From positions 20,655,501-20,719,500 of the forward strand of contig NC_088303.1 in the NCBI RefSeq assembly GCF_032854445.1: a stretch of 64,000 nt of DNA, in the 5' to 3' direction. Shown in pieces: positions 29,600-40,940 of the stretch. The notes below the pieces were generated by a model. It searched no databases and was not told the origin of the DNA. It saw only the letters and a program-made list of their open reading frames with translations. Numbering within the stretch: position 1 is the first letter of the stretch; every line of letters begins with the position of its first letter. Source of the stretch: Liolophura sinensis. Taxonomy: Eukaryota > Mollusca > Polyplacophora > Chitonida > Chitonidae. Made by a program: the position numbers and the translations under genes.

Positions 29600-31399
29600 C
29601 TGAAACATCAAAAGTAAAGCGCTGTAAGTATAAGAAACTAAAGCCCCAGGTGATGTTTAATTCTTGAGATGAATAATTAAATATTGACAGTATAGAGAAT
29701 GCATACATTTGCAAGCATGTCGCCTGTCCGTGCCTGTCAAATATGTATGATGCTTTAATAATCATCAATATTTTAGTGTCATACAGGAAACAATTTAGAC
29801 GCCCCTCATTGGCCAGGTTGTTATCTACGTGTATCCTTTGGTTTAATAAAGAAACGGCGCTACTCAGTGATTCACAAAGGATTTAGTTGGATGAGATTGG
29901 GTTATAAACTAGCGTCAAACGCCAAACAACCACCTCTCTCTGAGTTTTACACGAAAGTTACTAACGGTAACCATAAGACACGTCGACTGAAGCGCACAAC
30001 CAAGAGGAAATCTCGGTCAGCCACTAAATGTAGGGCGCAGGTCATACATCGATTTCTAATCAGTTTTCTTTTCATCTCGCCTAAAGACGATATTCAACCC
30101 ACCTTTTGTCAACCATGAATATTCATACCGTAACATCTTCATCACGTGATATGTGTCCTGGCCCTGAACTAATAGCCTACAGGGGTCAATTTCACTTTCA
30201 CAAATCTGCACTACGCATGCGCAACACTTTCAAATTTATTTCACATTCTTATTTGTGATGTTTAGGTCTGATACATATTACTCAATCATAATATCTTATC
30301 AATACACCTGTATTACGGGTATGATTACCAAGTCAAAGTTATCAGAAGATGTAAAACAATCGTTTTCAATATAATCATGAACTTGTGTTGTTAAACTTCA
30401 GCACCAGCATTCTCAACAATTTTGACATGTTTGGTTTTTAATACATGATGTCAAAGAGATAAGTTAAACTATGAGAAAGATACAGAACTATAAGATTACA
30501 CACATGAACCACGATAATCTAACCATCAAGGACTTATCCTACTAAACAGTACTCCACCATGTTACGTTTCCTTCATATATTATAAAAACAAAGCCTTCGT
30601 CATCTGTCACTGTGCCTCCATGAAGACGTAGAAAGGTAAATTAGCAGCAGGGAATAAGATACACAACTATATAATCAATCATCTCTCAGCCGATAAATTG
30701 ATTTTCCATATCACAAAGGCAACAGAGGATGTTGCGAAAACTGGATTTATGAACGTGGACAAAGGCGATGTCTACAAAGCGACGCAGTCAAGTACAGTTA
30801 TCAGAGAATCCCGAATGTTCACCAGCCGTTTATCATCACCACAGAACTGCACGTAGCATATAATCCTTGTGCGTTTTATCACGGTTTGCTGATTAAACTA
30901 GAAAAAAACGGGGTTTCCATGGACACAGCTTTTGTATCAAGTAGGCCTATTCAGCATCTCAGGCATTTCGCTTCATCCGGAAGTACGTAAGGTGTAGCTG
31001 TTTACAACGACAACATACAAGTTATTATCTCTAGAGTTACAGTGTTTTTATGTTCAGATGAAAACGTCTGCAGTAAGGCAGACATTTCCTACAGCAAAAA
31101 CACATGTGTTACTGGATTCACATTTTTTCCAGAACACACCGAATAAGTATGGGTCTTCGGCAAATATAAAGTGAATGGCTTCCAGATTTCAATACCGATT
31201 TCAATCATAATGATATTAGCATACTTATTTTTGCGCTTTAACTAGCATCTTCTAATCACAAAGTAGCACCCTATAATTAAACTACGTTAATGTTAATCGC
31301 AGTGATCAGATACAGTTTCCCGTACAGTTTCGGCATTTCAAGCCTGAGGCCACTTCTTGTCAGTGCGATCCACGGCTTTGGAGGACATATTCCACACCG
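29600..31399. other. Non-coding, upstream or intronic to the TNFR gene
   Basis: AT-rich sequence with no supported exon on either strand. One Lys/Arg-rich plus-strand frame near 29.9-30.1 kb is unremarkable and has no homology I recognise. Confidence 0.35.
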
Positions 31400-32060
31400 T
31401 GATACGCTCGTGATAAAATAGTAATAAGGGTGATTTATCGGACATCGCTTCGCCTAATTTATACACGAAGAAAATCTTCAATCAGGGGGAAGCGCTGGTC
31501 GTGGATTTGACCGACTTATTCCGATCTGATAGCATAGCGCGCTGGCTCGACGGAGCCGACGAAATCCTGCTTAGAACACAAACCAGCTTTCAAGGACCGT
31601 GTCGAGGGCGATTCAGGCGCGTATCGGAGATGCGCTTCGATCTAATTCATTTCTCCCTCTTGAGCTAATCCCGGGGCCTGGATGTTATGACAGTCGTGGA
31701 ATCTGGTAGAGCATAGGGCCGACTAAGCTAGTACACGAACACATCCCAGACAGCGGGATTGAGCTGTGTCCTTGTATGCCTAAGAGCCCAGTCCCGGGAA
31801 AGGGATATCGTGAAAAGGATTGCAGCATCGCGGGCCAATTCATCATGGAATTATTGGTCAATCAGTACTGGATATTTCTATAAGCTGACAGAGGGGCGTT
31901 TTATGAAGCGGTAGTAATGCCCGAGGAATCCATTATGGCGGCGTATTGATTCCGTTGTAGTGGCTAGTTGCAGCTGACAAATTCTCGCAGAGGTTGTAAC
32001 CTTAGGTTCCTGCAAAAGGAAGGGCCGTGTTTTGTTCTGACTGGGAAGACGCTCACACAG
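31400..32060. other. Higher-GC non-coding block, candidate regulatory region
   Basis: Compared with its AT-rich surroundings this segment is visibly richer in GC and CpG (for example GACGGAGCCGACGAAATCC and GAGGGCGATTCAGGCGCG). It lacks a convincing reading frame and carries no repeat family seen elsewhere here. Such blocks can be enhancers or alternative promoters, but no function is shown. Confidence 0.3.
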
Positions 32061-32282
32061 TAAAGCATGTCGGTAACGCCTAAACGCCCAGACAAAAGCA
32101 TAACAACAAACACATGCGCTCAACATTGTGTCTTCCTAAATCAATCATAAATTCCAAAGGTGACATTCTCGACCGCTATTGAAACAACCAATGCCTACAA
32201 ACAACGGCTCTACCAAATGACAGACTCGTAAAACTCATACCGCTTTAGCAGAGCAGTACAAAGCTATGCACTCTTTTGTTGT

Positions 32283-32338
32283 TCTCGCCACTATATGGCT
32301 GAAATACTGCTGATGCGGTATAAAGCCATAATCATTCA
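32283..32338 (+). mobile_element. SINE 3' end fragment
   Basis: Reads 'CACTATATGGCTGAAATACTG' in two parts, followed by GCGGTATAAAGCCATAATC and ATTCATTT, a typical degenerate SINE tail. Similar tails occur at 32852-32912 and 51345-51398. Confidence 0.55.
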
Positions 32339-32641
32339 TTTCTTTCGTTGTTTCCGTACGTCACACTTTTGGCATATGTATTCCCATAAAACATGTTGAT
32401 ATTACACAAGCACTGCTGAAAACGACGTTTTTGGAGGTAATTTACACCTCTGTGTAGGTCCATTGGGTGAGATTTCGGAGGATACGACAGAAGGCGATGT
32501 ACTGTCAGTAGTTTCAATAAAAGCTACTTTATCTACAACAAAATTGAGGATTACAGCAATAAAATCATTTAAATAATGACCTAAATAATGAATTTGGTGA
32601 CGGGAGCTTTCACGTTGTAAGACATGCCGATACCAGAAAAT

Positions 32642-32834
32642 GCCGTCGCTGTGAGTTCAAGTCCAGCTCATGCTGGCCTCCTCTCCTGCCGTAAGTGGGA
32701 AGGTCAGCCAGTAACCTATGGGCGGTCGTGGTTTTCACACGGTCTGTGTACAGTTTCTACCCACCATAATGCCGCCGTCGTATAAGAGAAACATTTTTGG
32801 GTACGGCGTAAAACACCAATCAAATAAATAAATC
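32642..32834 (+). mobile_element. tRNA-derived SINE, 5' truncated
   Basis: Begins inside the tRNA-like head (GTCGCTGTGAGTTCAAGTCC) and keeps GCTCATGCTGGC, the middle segment and GGGTACGGCGTAAAACACC with an AAATAAATAAAT tail. Same family as 16070-16321, with more changes. Confidence 0.85.
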
Positions 32835-32851
32835 AAAACAATGATTTGTCA

Positions 32852-32912
32852 CGATATGGCTGTACTTCTCCCAAAGTGGCACTAAGCCGTAAGCATTCAT
32901 TGAAAAGAATAA
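32852..32912 (+). mobile_element. SINE 3' end fragment
   Basis: Reads 'CACGATATGGCTGTACTTC', 'CCAAAGTGGCACTAAGCCG' and 'TAAGCATTCATTGAA', a diverged version of the tail at 32283. Confidence 0.5.
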
Positions 32913-33419
32913 CAAGCAATAGTCTGGACATTAACATTATTATAACGATTTTGTAGCAAATGACATAACGTGGGAAACGACTTGGAATGTTATACTCAGC
33001 ATGACATGAAATAAGCACTAAGCAGAAATGTCAAGAACAAAATATAAGCAAACATTTATCTTTTAACTTCTAGGTCTATGGTCAGACTTATGGGTGGAAT
33101 CCGAAACCGGAGTACAAGAGCTGTATTTGAGCTTTGGATCTCACAGGTCAGGGACCTGCTGAAAGGGTCAGCGAGGTGCCCTGAGGCTTTGCAAAACCAG
33201 AAGCCATACCTGTTCTGCTCCAGCAACGTAGGTGTATACAAAATACATTTTTGTCGAACAGGAAAAGTTACGGACAGAAACGTTACATCTGGGTACAAAT
33301 GTTTTCTCAAAGACCAGTGAAATATTATGATGAAACACTGTGAGATTAATAAGACAAGCTTACCCGCACAAACGGATATATTAGCTGGCAAACAGTCAGA
33401 GAGGGATTGAGAAGATTTG

Positions 33420-34160
33420 CTACAACTCTACAGAGAAGTGATTTCATTGGGGAGTGAACGAATTCAAAGCCATTCCGCTTCCATATAAAGGGATGGCCCT
33501 CTCCAGAAAGAAATGAATCCATTCAATGTAATGCATTTCCCAGCTTAGTGCGAAGGAAGGTTCTACGAGCTTGTGGCCAAAAAGTAACAATGGGAATTCC
33601 ATGAAGAAACTCTTACGAAATCAACAGGAGAAAAGAGAGTTAATGGAATTGAAAGGAAGGTTTGGTTTTGTCACGAAAGGGAAGCTGTCTCATTAGCCAG
33701 AGCGGCTGTAGAACATCAAGAAAAGATGACAAAAAATCTTACTTCCTGCTGCAGGATATTTTTTCCCCCTATTTCTGACCAGGTTTTTCAGGTACAAATT
33801 TTGACAAATTAGATTCTAGTGACTTGTCAGCACGATGGACAGAGTTTTTCCTGCTGAGATCAATAATGGCCAATAGTGCGGAAACCAATTCGGATATATT
33901 GGTCACAGGTTAACCAGTGAGTCGACGCCAAACCTGACTACAAATCTATTAATAAGCTCAACTTGAAAGATGCTACATAGCTCATTGCTAATTAGATCCA
34001 GAGCTCTTTGGCACAAAAAACAACCGACTTAATATTCAAGGCAGCAACGTTGAAAGCCGTCAATAATCAGAGAAAAATCAATTTGCTGCAGAGAAAGTTC
34101 CATAAAGTGTGAAATATAATCAAAGCCGAACTTTTGCTAATAAAATATTCGAAGATGGCA
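33420..34160. other. Non-coding block with homeodomain-type motifs
   Basis: No reading frame of note. Several TAAT-core sequences (ATTAATAAGC, GCTAATTAGATCC, GAGTTAATGG) and CAATAATGG occur in a repeat-free stretch, as in many developmental enhancers. The motif density could be chance in AT-rich DNA. Confidence 0.2.
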
Positions 34161-36178
34161 GAAGAGTGCGTTTTGAAAAACTTGTATTGATCCATTTCAT
34201 ATTCCTTAGGTTTTGCGAGGCGTGGCGTAACTAGAAACAAGAGGTGCTTCTACATGCAAAAACGAGTATGAAAACATACTCAAAAATGAGTATGCAGTAT
34301 TTTCCGTCGACTTATGACGATAGAAAAACACTACCCACCAATCAACTCAGCAGTCATCAAAACATCTTCAATGAAGATGTTTGTTAACATTAAATTTGCA
34401 CCCCCCCTCCCAGCAAAAAAAGACAAAAAAAACATAATAACAACAAATATAACAGAATAAATGTTGTCTCTTTCACAGCGTAATCATTCAAAATTGCAAA
34501 AGCGCATAAGTACTACACTGGTAAGGTAATAAACATTCAAAAGAGGGAGAAATGTGATCCTAAACGGTATAAACAGGTAAGACAATACTGCACAGTGTGT
34601 CTATGTATAAAGAAAAAGTTCACATTTATATGGTACGATTATACAAAATGAAAACGTTTGACAGAAAACAAAGGGTCTAGTACGTTTATAACAAATTTAA
34701 CATATGCGACATGCCGACAAATATGTTGTCTATATAACACAATATCTTGTAACCAATACCTGGGATACACAGGAAATGAAATGGCTTAGGAAGAAAAGTA
34801 AAGCCATACCCATGTACTCAGCTTAGGTACTTGCTTGGTTTCAGAATACCGGGGATGTTGGGCGGATTAATATTATCAGAGGAGTGCATGGGGTACTACA
34901 GACGACTAATCCAATCAATACGGACATGTGGAAGAATACATTCGCATCACAGGAACAGTGATGTGATTTGAAGTCTGATTATGGTCTTATTTCTACCGAT
35001 CAGGTTAGTAGCATTGATCTGCTGCTAGAAAGACAATCTTACTCCTACCAGATGTACTTTACCAGCTTTAAGATAGCGTGGCATTGAAACGATCTAAGTA
35101 GATATGAAACAGAAATATCTGTGATATTGCAAATACATGAATATAGTTTTACCTGAAAATTAAGTTGAAATTGCGGGGTACATCGAGGAAATAAAACGAC
35201 TAGAGTGTAAAAAAAAAGTACAAAACAAGGCAACACCAGACACCTGTGCTATTAAAGATCTACACGACCTAAAGCCTTAATAAAATAAAAAACTAAGCTT
35301 TATGAACCTATGTTTCACATGAAACAATTTGCCGAATTTTCGGATGCGTTATTAAAATCCGTAGTGGCATGTGTGACCGAAATTCCTAAATACTCTTAAA
35401 TAGTATTTTAGTCAAGAATTCATGAATTCAATTGTTCAAATGTGAAACAATGCTGTTATTAAAGATAATTTTAATATAAAGAACCTATATAAAGATTCTC
35501 TCTTATCTTTAAACTTGGTATAGTTTTAAGTGAGTGCTTAGGGTTTAACGTCATACTTAACAATTTTTCAGTCATATGAAGACGAGCTAACAAAACATTG
35601 TATAACATTTTGATATAAGTTACAAGGACAGGAAACCCTAGTTGTGGACATCATACTGTCTACTTACCCACAGACAGAGAAGTAACGGGACACTCTGAAC
35701 ACTGTAAAAACACTTCATTTTTGATCATTTCCTTTACGATGGAAAGTATCTTGAACCTTGTCATATAAACAACAACAACAACAGCTTGACTTCTCAGCAA
35801 TGTATTACAGCCGTCAGCTAGGCCTTCCCTGCCATTACTTGAAATGGAACAAGAACTACTTACAAGTACATTTCGATAAATGACACATGTAAGAAGTGTA
35901 TCTTGTATAACGAAGACATTAATTAACCTTAATAGGACCAAAGCAACAGGGAGAGACAGACTTATGTATCCTGCGTAATGAACAGCGGTTTACTGTCTTG
36001 CCTGTAGTACAGTAGGTCATGCAATCCCCTGTACTCTACATGTCAGACATCGCTTTACCCACTCACAGTATATAGCGTTCCTGCGTTCCTGCGACGCTTA
36101 GCTCAAGAGTTCTACACTTTAACTTACTCATAGTTCAACTGGTGCACTGGTGTATTTAGGCATGACTGCTGTCGTATA
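34161..36178. other. Non-coding stretch
   Basis: No supported gene. Contains an inverted SINE tail (35528-35582, TTAGGGTTTAACGTCATAC) and a short (CAA)n run near 35768. A minus-strand hydrophobic frame at 35153-35236 lacks an ATG and was not accepted as a signal exon. Confidence 0.35.
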
Positions 36179-36402
36179 ATCTGTTAAGTTTAACAGTTTA
36201 TTGCCTGAGTGATGCTAGAATGTATTCTTCTATTGCAGCAGATTTTTCTGTTAAATATAACGCACATATTCTAATAGTTCAACATAAATATTCTGTTAGA
36301 TTAACAGTATATTATGTTCAACATGATGGAATATTGTGTTATAATAACAGAATACATTCTAGCATCATTCAGACAAAAGACTTTCTGTTAAAATTTACAG
36401 AT
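36179..36402. mobile_element. MITE with ATCTGTTAA ends and TA target site, copy 2
   Basis: 224-bp relative of the element at 14165-14385. Starts ATCTGTTAAGTTTAACAG, ends TTAAAATTTACAGAT and is flanked by TA. The subterminal blocks GCTAGAATGTATTCT and AGAATACATTCTAGCAT are a near-perfect inverted pair. Confidence 0.8.
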
Positions 36403-39400
36403 TAATCTTTTGAATGTAGACGCCTTTGTAAAGCTGTTAGAAAATTTCCAGAGGAATGAAAGAATTGATGACACGTCATACATTCCGGGCTGAATGTTGC
36501 TATGGTCCTTACAGGACAGTGATACTTTGAAGGCACGAATGACACTCCTGTGAGAAAGATCCCACGTTACAGAACAAGTGAGAACAAAGCTTTCTAGCTG
36601 CTCAGAGGGTAGCTCCAGAAAGGAAATTAAGCACTGATATTCTGCTCGATATAATCGTTTCCCTCTAGCGGTGCGTCATATATACATTGTGACGTTATGA
36701 CGATGTCTCTATGATTTATGTTACATGTACACAATTTGAGGACTGCGCATCATTATATCGAGTCTTTGATTGTTCTTTTCCTTTCCTCCTCTGATAATCC
36801 AAGCGTGATGAACTTTGCTGATAATTTATCGCACATTACGTCACTCGCATGAATTGTGCGTTAACTTAAAAACAAGGCTACACAATAAATAAAACACATT
36901 TCTTATTTATTCCACGTGATTGTCTATCCACGAGAACGTCAATGTTTAGGAGGGCTGAAATTGATCAGCTGAGTCAGAGAAACTGAATATGAAGTCCGAC
37001 ACTATGAGATAAAACCTGTGAAAAACTTAACAGGAAAATAACAAAGGTTGCCTTTGTTTTGGCTTAATTAACGATGTTCCAAACTTTGATTTTTCCTCAA
37101 ACTGTCATTAATTTTCGGGACTTAAGCAAGGCAAAGATCATTCCATCGCATCATGGGCATAAACATCTATGCAAAACATCCTGCGCTCGTGAAGGAATAC
37201 TATAAACTTCCTAGTGTAGAGCAATTAAAATGCAATTTACACAACTTCCATGGTTTCTTTGGACTTTAAACGAACACCAAAAACACATGCACTGTTTGAC
37301 TTTCGACTGAACGGCTGGCGGTCTGTGGCCGCCATTGATGAATTGGGCAGATTCTCGCACCATTTGCGCTTTATTTGTTTGCCTATGCGATATTGAGCAA
37401 TTCAGCGGAAAGATAGCAGTGGTTTTGTGATCAATGAAGGCTTTTAACTTGGGGCATGTACGCAGCGGAGGCTTCTTCACTGGCTTCATCATAAAAACCC
37501 AGCAGGGAACAGAATTCAGGGCAAAAACGACGTAACGAGCACATGTCAAAACCTTCTGTGTGTTAGCGTAATGGTATTCCCATGTATAATATGAGAACAG
37601 CAGAAATATTAGGCGCTTGGATTGTTTCCCTGCTGCCTGGAAAGATCCATCCATCCCTACAAGGATAGAGGTGGGTCGATCCTTCCAACCTTCATCCACA
37701 GCTATAGGATGCCAAATTGTATTGATCCGAAGGATCGCGGGCTTTGAGTGGCAAATGACAGTAATAAAAGGCAGATCAACAAGATCAGAAATGTCGCAGA
37801 TTTGTGTTCATCGTATTAACCCGAGATACTCACAAGAACGCGTCTTTTGATGTCACCGAATCACAGAGGTATTACCTCTATCAGGGAGTGCTGAAGTAGA
37901 TAAGGGATTTTGCTATCGGCGACATCAGGTCTTTGATGTCCATATATCACACACGTTCCTGTTATGTCTACACTGAGTGATGTCAGGGGTCTTTTTGTTA
38001 AAAAAGGCTCAGACAATACCGACCTATGAATCGGGAAAAGGCGTGGTTTTCTTCGGAATCAATTTTCTCACCTCCCTTTCGTAGCTATTTCTCTTTCTAC
38101 ACATATGATTATAGCATATATGTCTTATTTCAACCATATAAAACGCCTGCAATAGTTCTTTACTAGAACACAAATTATTTTCCCCGCACACCTCCCCTAA
38201 AAGAAAAGGTGCTGTGCCTCTGGAACAGACAAGGGAGGCGAACAGTTGGAAAGACCCCAATGCGGACACTATAATAAATCGAATAACAGAAGAGCTATTG
38301 GTATTCAATTTGAACCTAATGAAGCTTGTATCTTGAACCGTTTTTAATTAGTAAATCAAGGCTGCTATAAACTAAACGCACATAGAACTGTAACTCTTAC
38401 ACGAAATAATAAAAAGATTCCTTAGCTTGGGATGATCGTGTCGAATGCGCACACAGATTGGGTTTGGACAACTCTAAAAGCTCAGATATTACGCCACAAA
38501 CATTGATGTTTTTTGAAGTTCACAATGCAAATCCACCTTCATTCCACACAACTTATTGCAGATTAATATTTTGCCATTATTGTCTCGTTTTTCTCTTGAG
38601 GATTTATTCTTGTTCTAGTAGAAATTCACCAATCTGTTTACGATTAGATTTTATTTTATTTATTTAATACGTTCTTTGATTTCGTCAATCTTTACAGTCC
38701 AGTAACCAAGCTGTTACAAGACAGAACAGAGGTTCTCCACCACTAAGCAATCATTTAACACGACTGACCTTGCACGCCTTACCCATCACTTAAGCACTGA
38801 AACCAAAGTATGATGATTATCAAACGTTTTATCTTAAGCGTTGTCACGAACAGAGACAATAAAGAAATCGCGTAGCATGCCAGTATGTGTGAATTTCATC
38901 ATTTGGCCTCTATCCAGGTCTGGATTTTTACTTCAGACAGTTTCAAGTATAGTCGCAAATGAAACTTACATGTGTGTTTGCCGTCTCCTCTATATCTGAC
39001 TCAAATTCTTTCTTAATTTTCTTTCAATGCATTACAATGGATCTAGACGGCACATACTACACTGTAGTATATTTCCACGCTAAATTTCCGTAAATGTATT
39101 CAAACATGTTTCAGTATTCAACGTTGCGTCTGACTGAAGGTTTTAAAATATTTGCTCCTGTGTTCCTTTTCCATATATACATGAATGTTTACATATATAT
39201 AAAAAGTACAAGTATTTTAAATATGCAGAATTTGACTCCTTTGCGGGACTGGAGAATGATACATTACTAAATGCATTGTCAGTCTGATTGACAATGTCGG
39301 GCTAGAGAGATTAATCCCTCCCTGCCATAAAACTGTGGCCCATTATCTTTGTGTGCAACCAACAAATATCATCATGAATATAAAACGATGTAACAATAAT

Positions 39401-39934
39401 TAATGAATGCAATGTGGGAAAAGCGTAATTTTATAACGCATATGGTGCCACTTATATGAAATGTGGCGCATATGTAGATTTAGAAACGCAATATGAGACA
39501 CACTGTATAACGATCAACCATGGCATGGCATCTGGCTTAGACCACGTCAATGCATCACATTTATATTCACGATATAAAAAAATGCAACAAAAAAATTCGT
39601 GACTATATAAAATCAATCCTCCCTGACAAGCTCGAAACCATGTATTATTCTACAGTGTAATGGGTTATCACTGGGCTTGTAATCATCGTATGGTATAGAT
39701 TAGATCTAACCTGGTTCTAGATGCAGTATTACACAGGCAGTGTATAATGATGGAAGATGGTGACAAGAATCCCCATCAGAAGTCATCAGGGCAGACAATG
39801 TTCTAAGACTATATATGCATATCTCCAAAAAGGTTGGGTTAGGTGTCATGAAGCTGCACACATTAGCAAACGACAATATCAGTGTGCTTCTCTCATGCTC
39901 CTGGTGGATCCAGGCTAGTTTTCCTTAGATGAAC
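36403..39934. other. Non-coding stretch
   Basis: Nothing I can support as a gene. A 162-codon minus-strand frame at 37211-37699 begins at GTG, has no recognisable motif and no splice context, so I do not call it. No repeat element is evident. Confidence 0.35.
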
Positions 39935-40566
39935 TACCACCGGCGGTGGGTTTAGCATTGGCAATGGCTTTAGCAAGGTCGGTGGTTTTAGCATCGGAAA
40001 TGGATTTTGCAATGGCGGCGAGTTTAGCAAGGGCGTTGGGTGTAGAAATGGCGGTGGGATTAGATTCGGCGGTGGATTTAGCACCAGCGGTGGGTTTAGC
40101 ACCGGTAGTAGATTTAGAATCTATAGTAGGTTTAGCATCGGCAGTGGATTTAGCACCGACGGTGGGTTTAGCACCAGGTGGTGGATTTAGCATGGGCAGT
40201 GGGTTAAGCACCGGCGGTGGATTTAACATCGACAGTAGGATTAGCATCGGCAGTAGATTTAGCACCGACGGTGGATTTAGCACCGACGGTGGGTTTTGCA
40301 CCGGCGGTGGATTTAGCATGGGCAGTGGGTTTAGCATCAGAAGTGAAGTTAGCAATGGCGGTGGGTTTAGCAAGAGTGGCGGATTTATCAAGAGCGGTGG
40401 GATTAGATTCGGAGGTGGATTTAGCACCGACGGTGGGTTTAGCACCGGTAGTAGATTTAGCATCTACAGTGGGTTTAGCATCGGCAGTGAATTTAGCACC
40501 GACGGTGGGTTTAGCACCGGCGGTGGATTTAGCATGGGCAGTGGGTTTGCTAACAACGGTGGGAAT
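39935..40566. repeat. 18-bp minisatellite, about 35 copies
   Basis: Tandem units of the type GTGGGTTTAGCACCGGCG with frequent substitutions. Higher-order duplication is visible: a block starting near 40083 (GGTGGGTTTAGCACCGG) recurs near 40431 in the same order. It creates long open frames on both strands (Gly/Phe-, Val/Leu/Ala-, Ala-Lys-Pro-Thr- and Leu-Asn-Pro-rich). A one-base shift near 40170 breaks all of them, which argues against a coding role. Confidence 0.9.
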
Positions 40567-40839
40567 ACCCTGAAAGTGTGTTTAACATCAACTGTGTGTT
40601 TAACTTCAAGATTTGGGATAACATCGACAGCTGTGAACTGAGCAGGAAGGGTCGGTCCAGCATCAAAGATAGATTGAGCATCGGCGAATGGACTGGTCAA
40701 AGGCGTGAATATGTCTGTCCAGAGTAATAATTGTCATTCGGACAATATTTCATTCTTTTTATATTTTATGTTCTTCTTGTGTTGAAAATATCATAAGACA
40801 GAGCTGCTTGGGTCTTTAAGTCAAAGTCAAAAATTGCTC

Positions 40840-40940
40840 CGGAAAAAAGGGTAGTTGTAAACTACGATGCAGCTGGACTCGAACTCGCGACCTTCCGAAC
40901 AAGATTTAGTAGCTTACAGTGCACACATTGGACAAAAATA
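40840..40940 (-). mobile_element. tRNA-like SINE head fragment
   Basis: The reverse complement contains the B-box-like GTCGCGAGTTCGAGTCCAGC preceded by a degenerate tRNA-like segment. No 3' module follows, so it is a fragment and not a functional tRNA gene. Confidence 0.4.

Noticed and set aside
35153-35236. Signal-peptide-like minus-strand segment ending in phase 0 at a GTAAAA donor
   Set aside because: It fits the TNFR phase, but the frame has no ATG (it starts at GTG and meets a stop just upstream), so it cannot be the initiating exon as it stands.
37211-37699. 162-codon minus-strand frame
   Set aside because: It starts at GTG rather than ATG, has no family motif, and its composition looks like random AT-rich DNA.
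39915-40700. Long Leu-Asn-Pro and Gly-Phe repeat proteins on both strands
   Set aside because: They arise from an 18-bp tandem repeat. Both strands are open, a one-base shift and stops interrupt them, and there is no signal or domain.
40840-40940. A true tRNA gene
   Set aside because: Only the B-box half is tRNA-like. The acceptor stem and A-box do not pair, so it is a SINE remnant.
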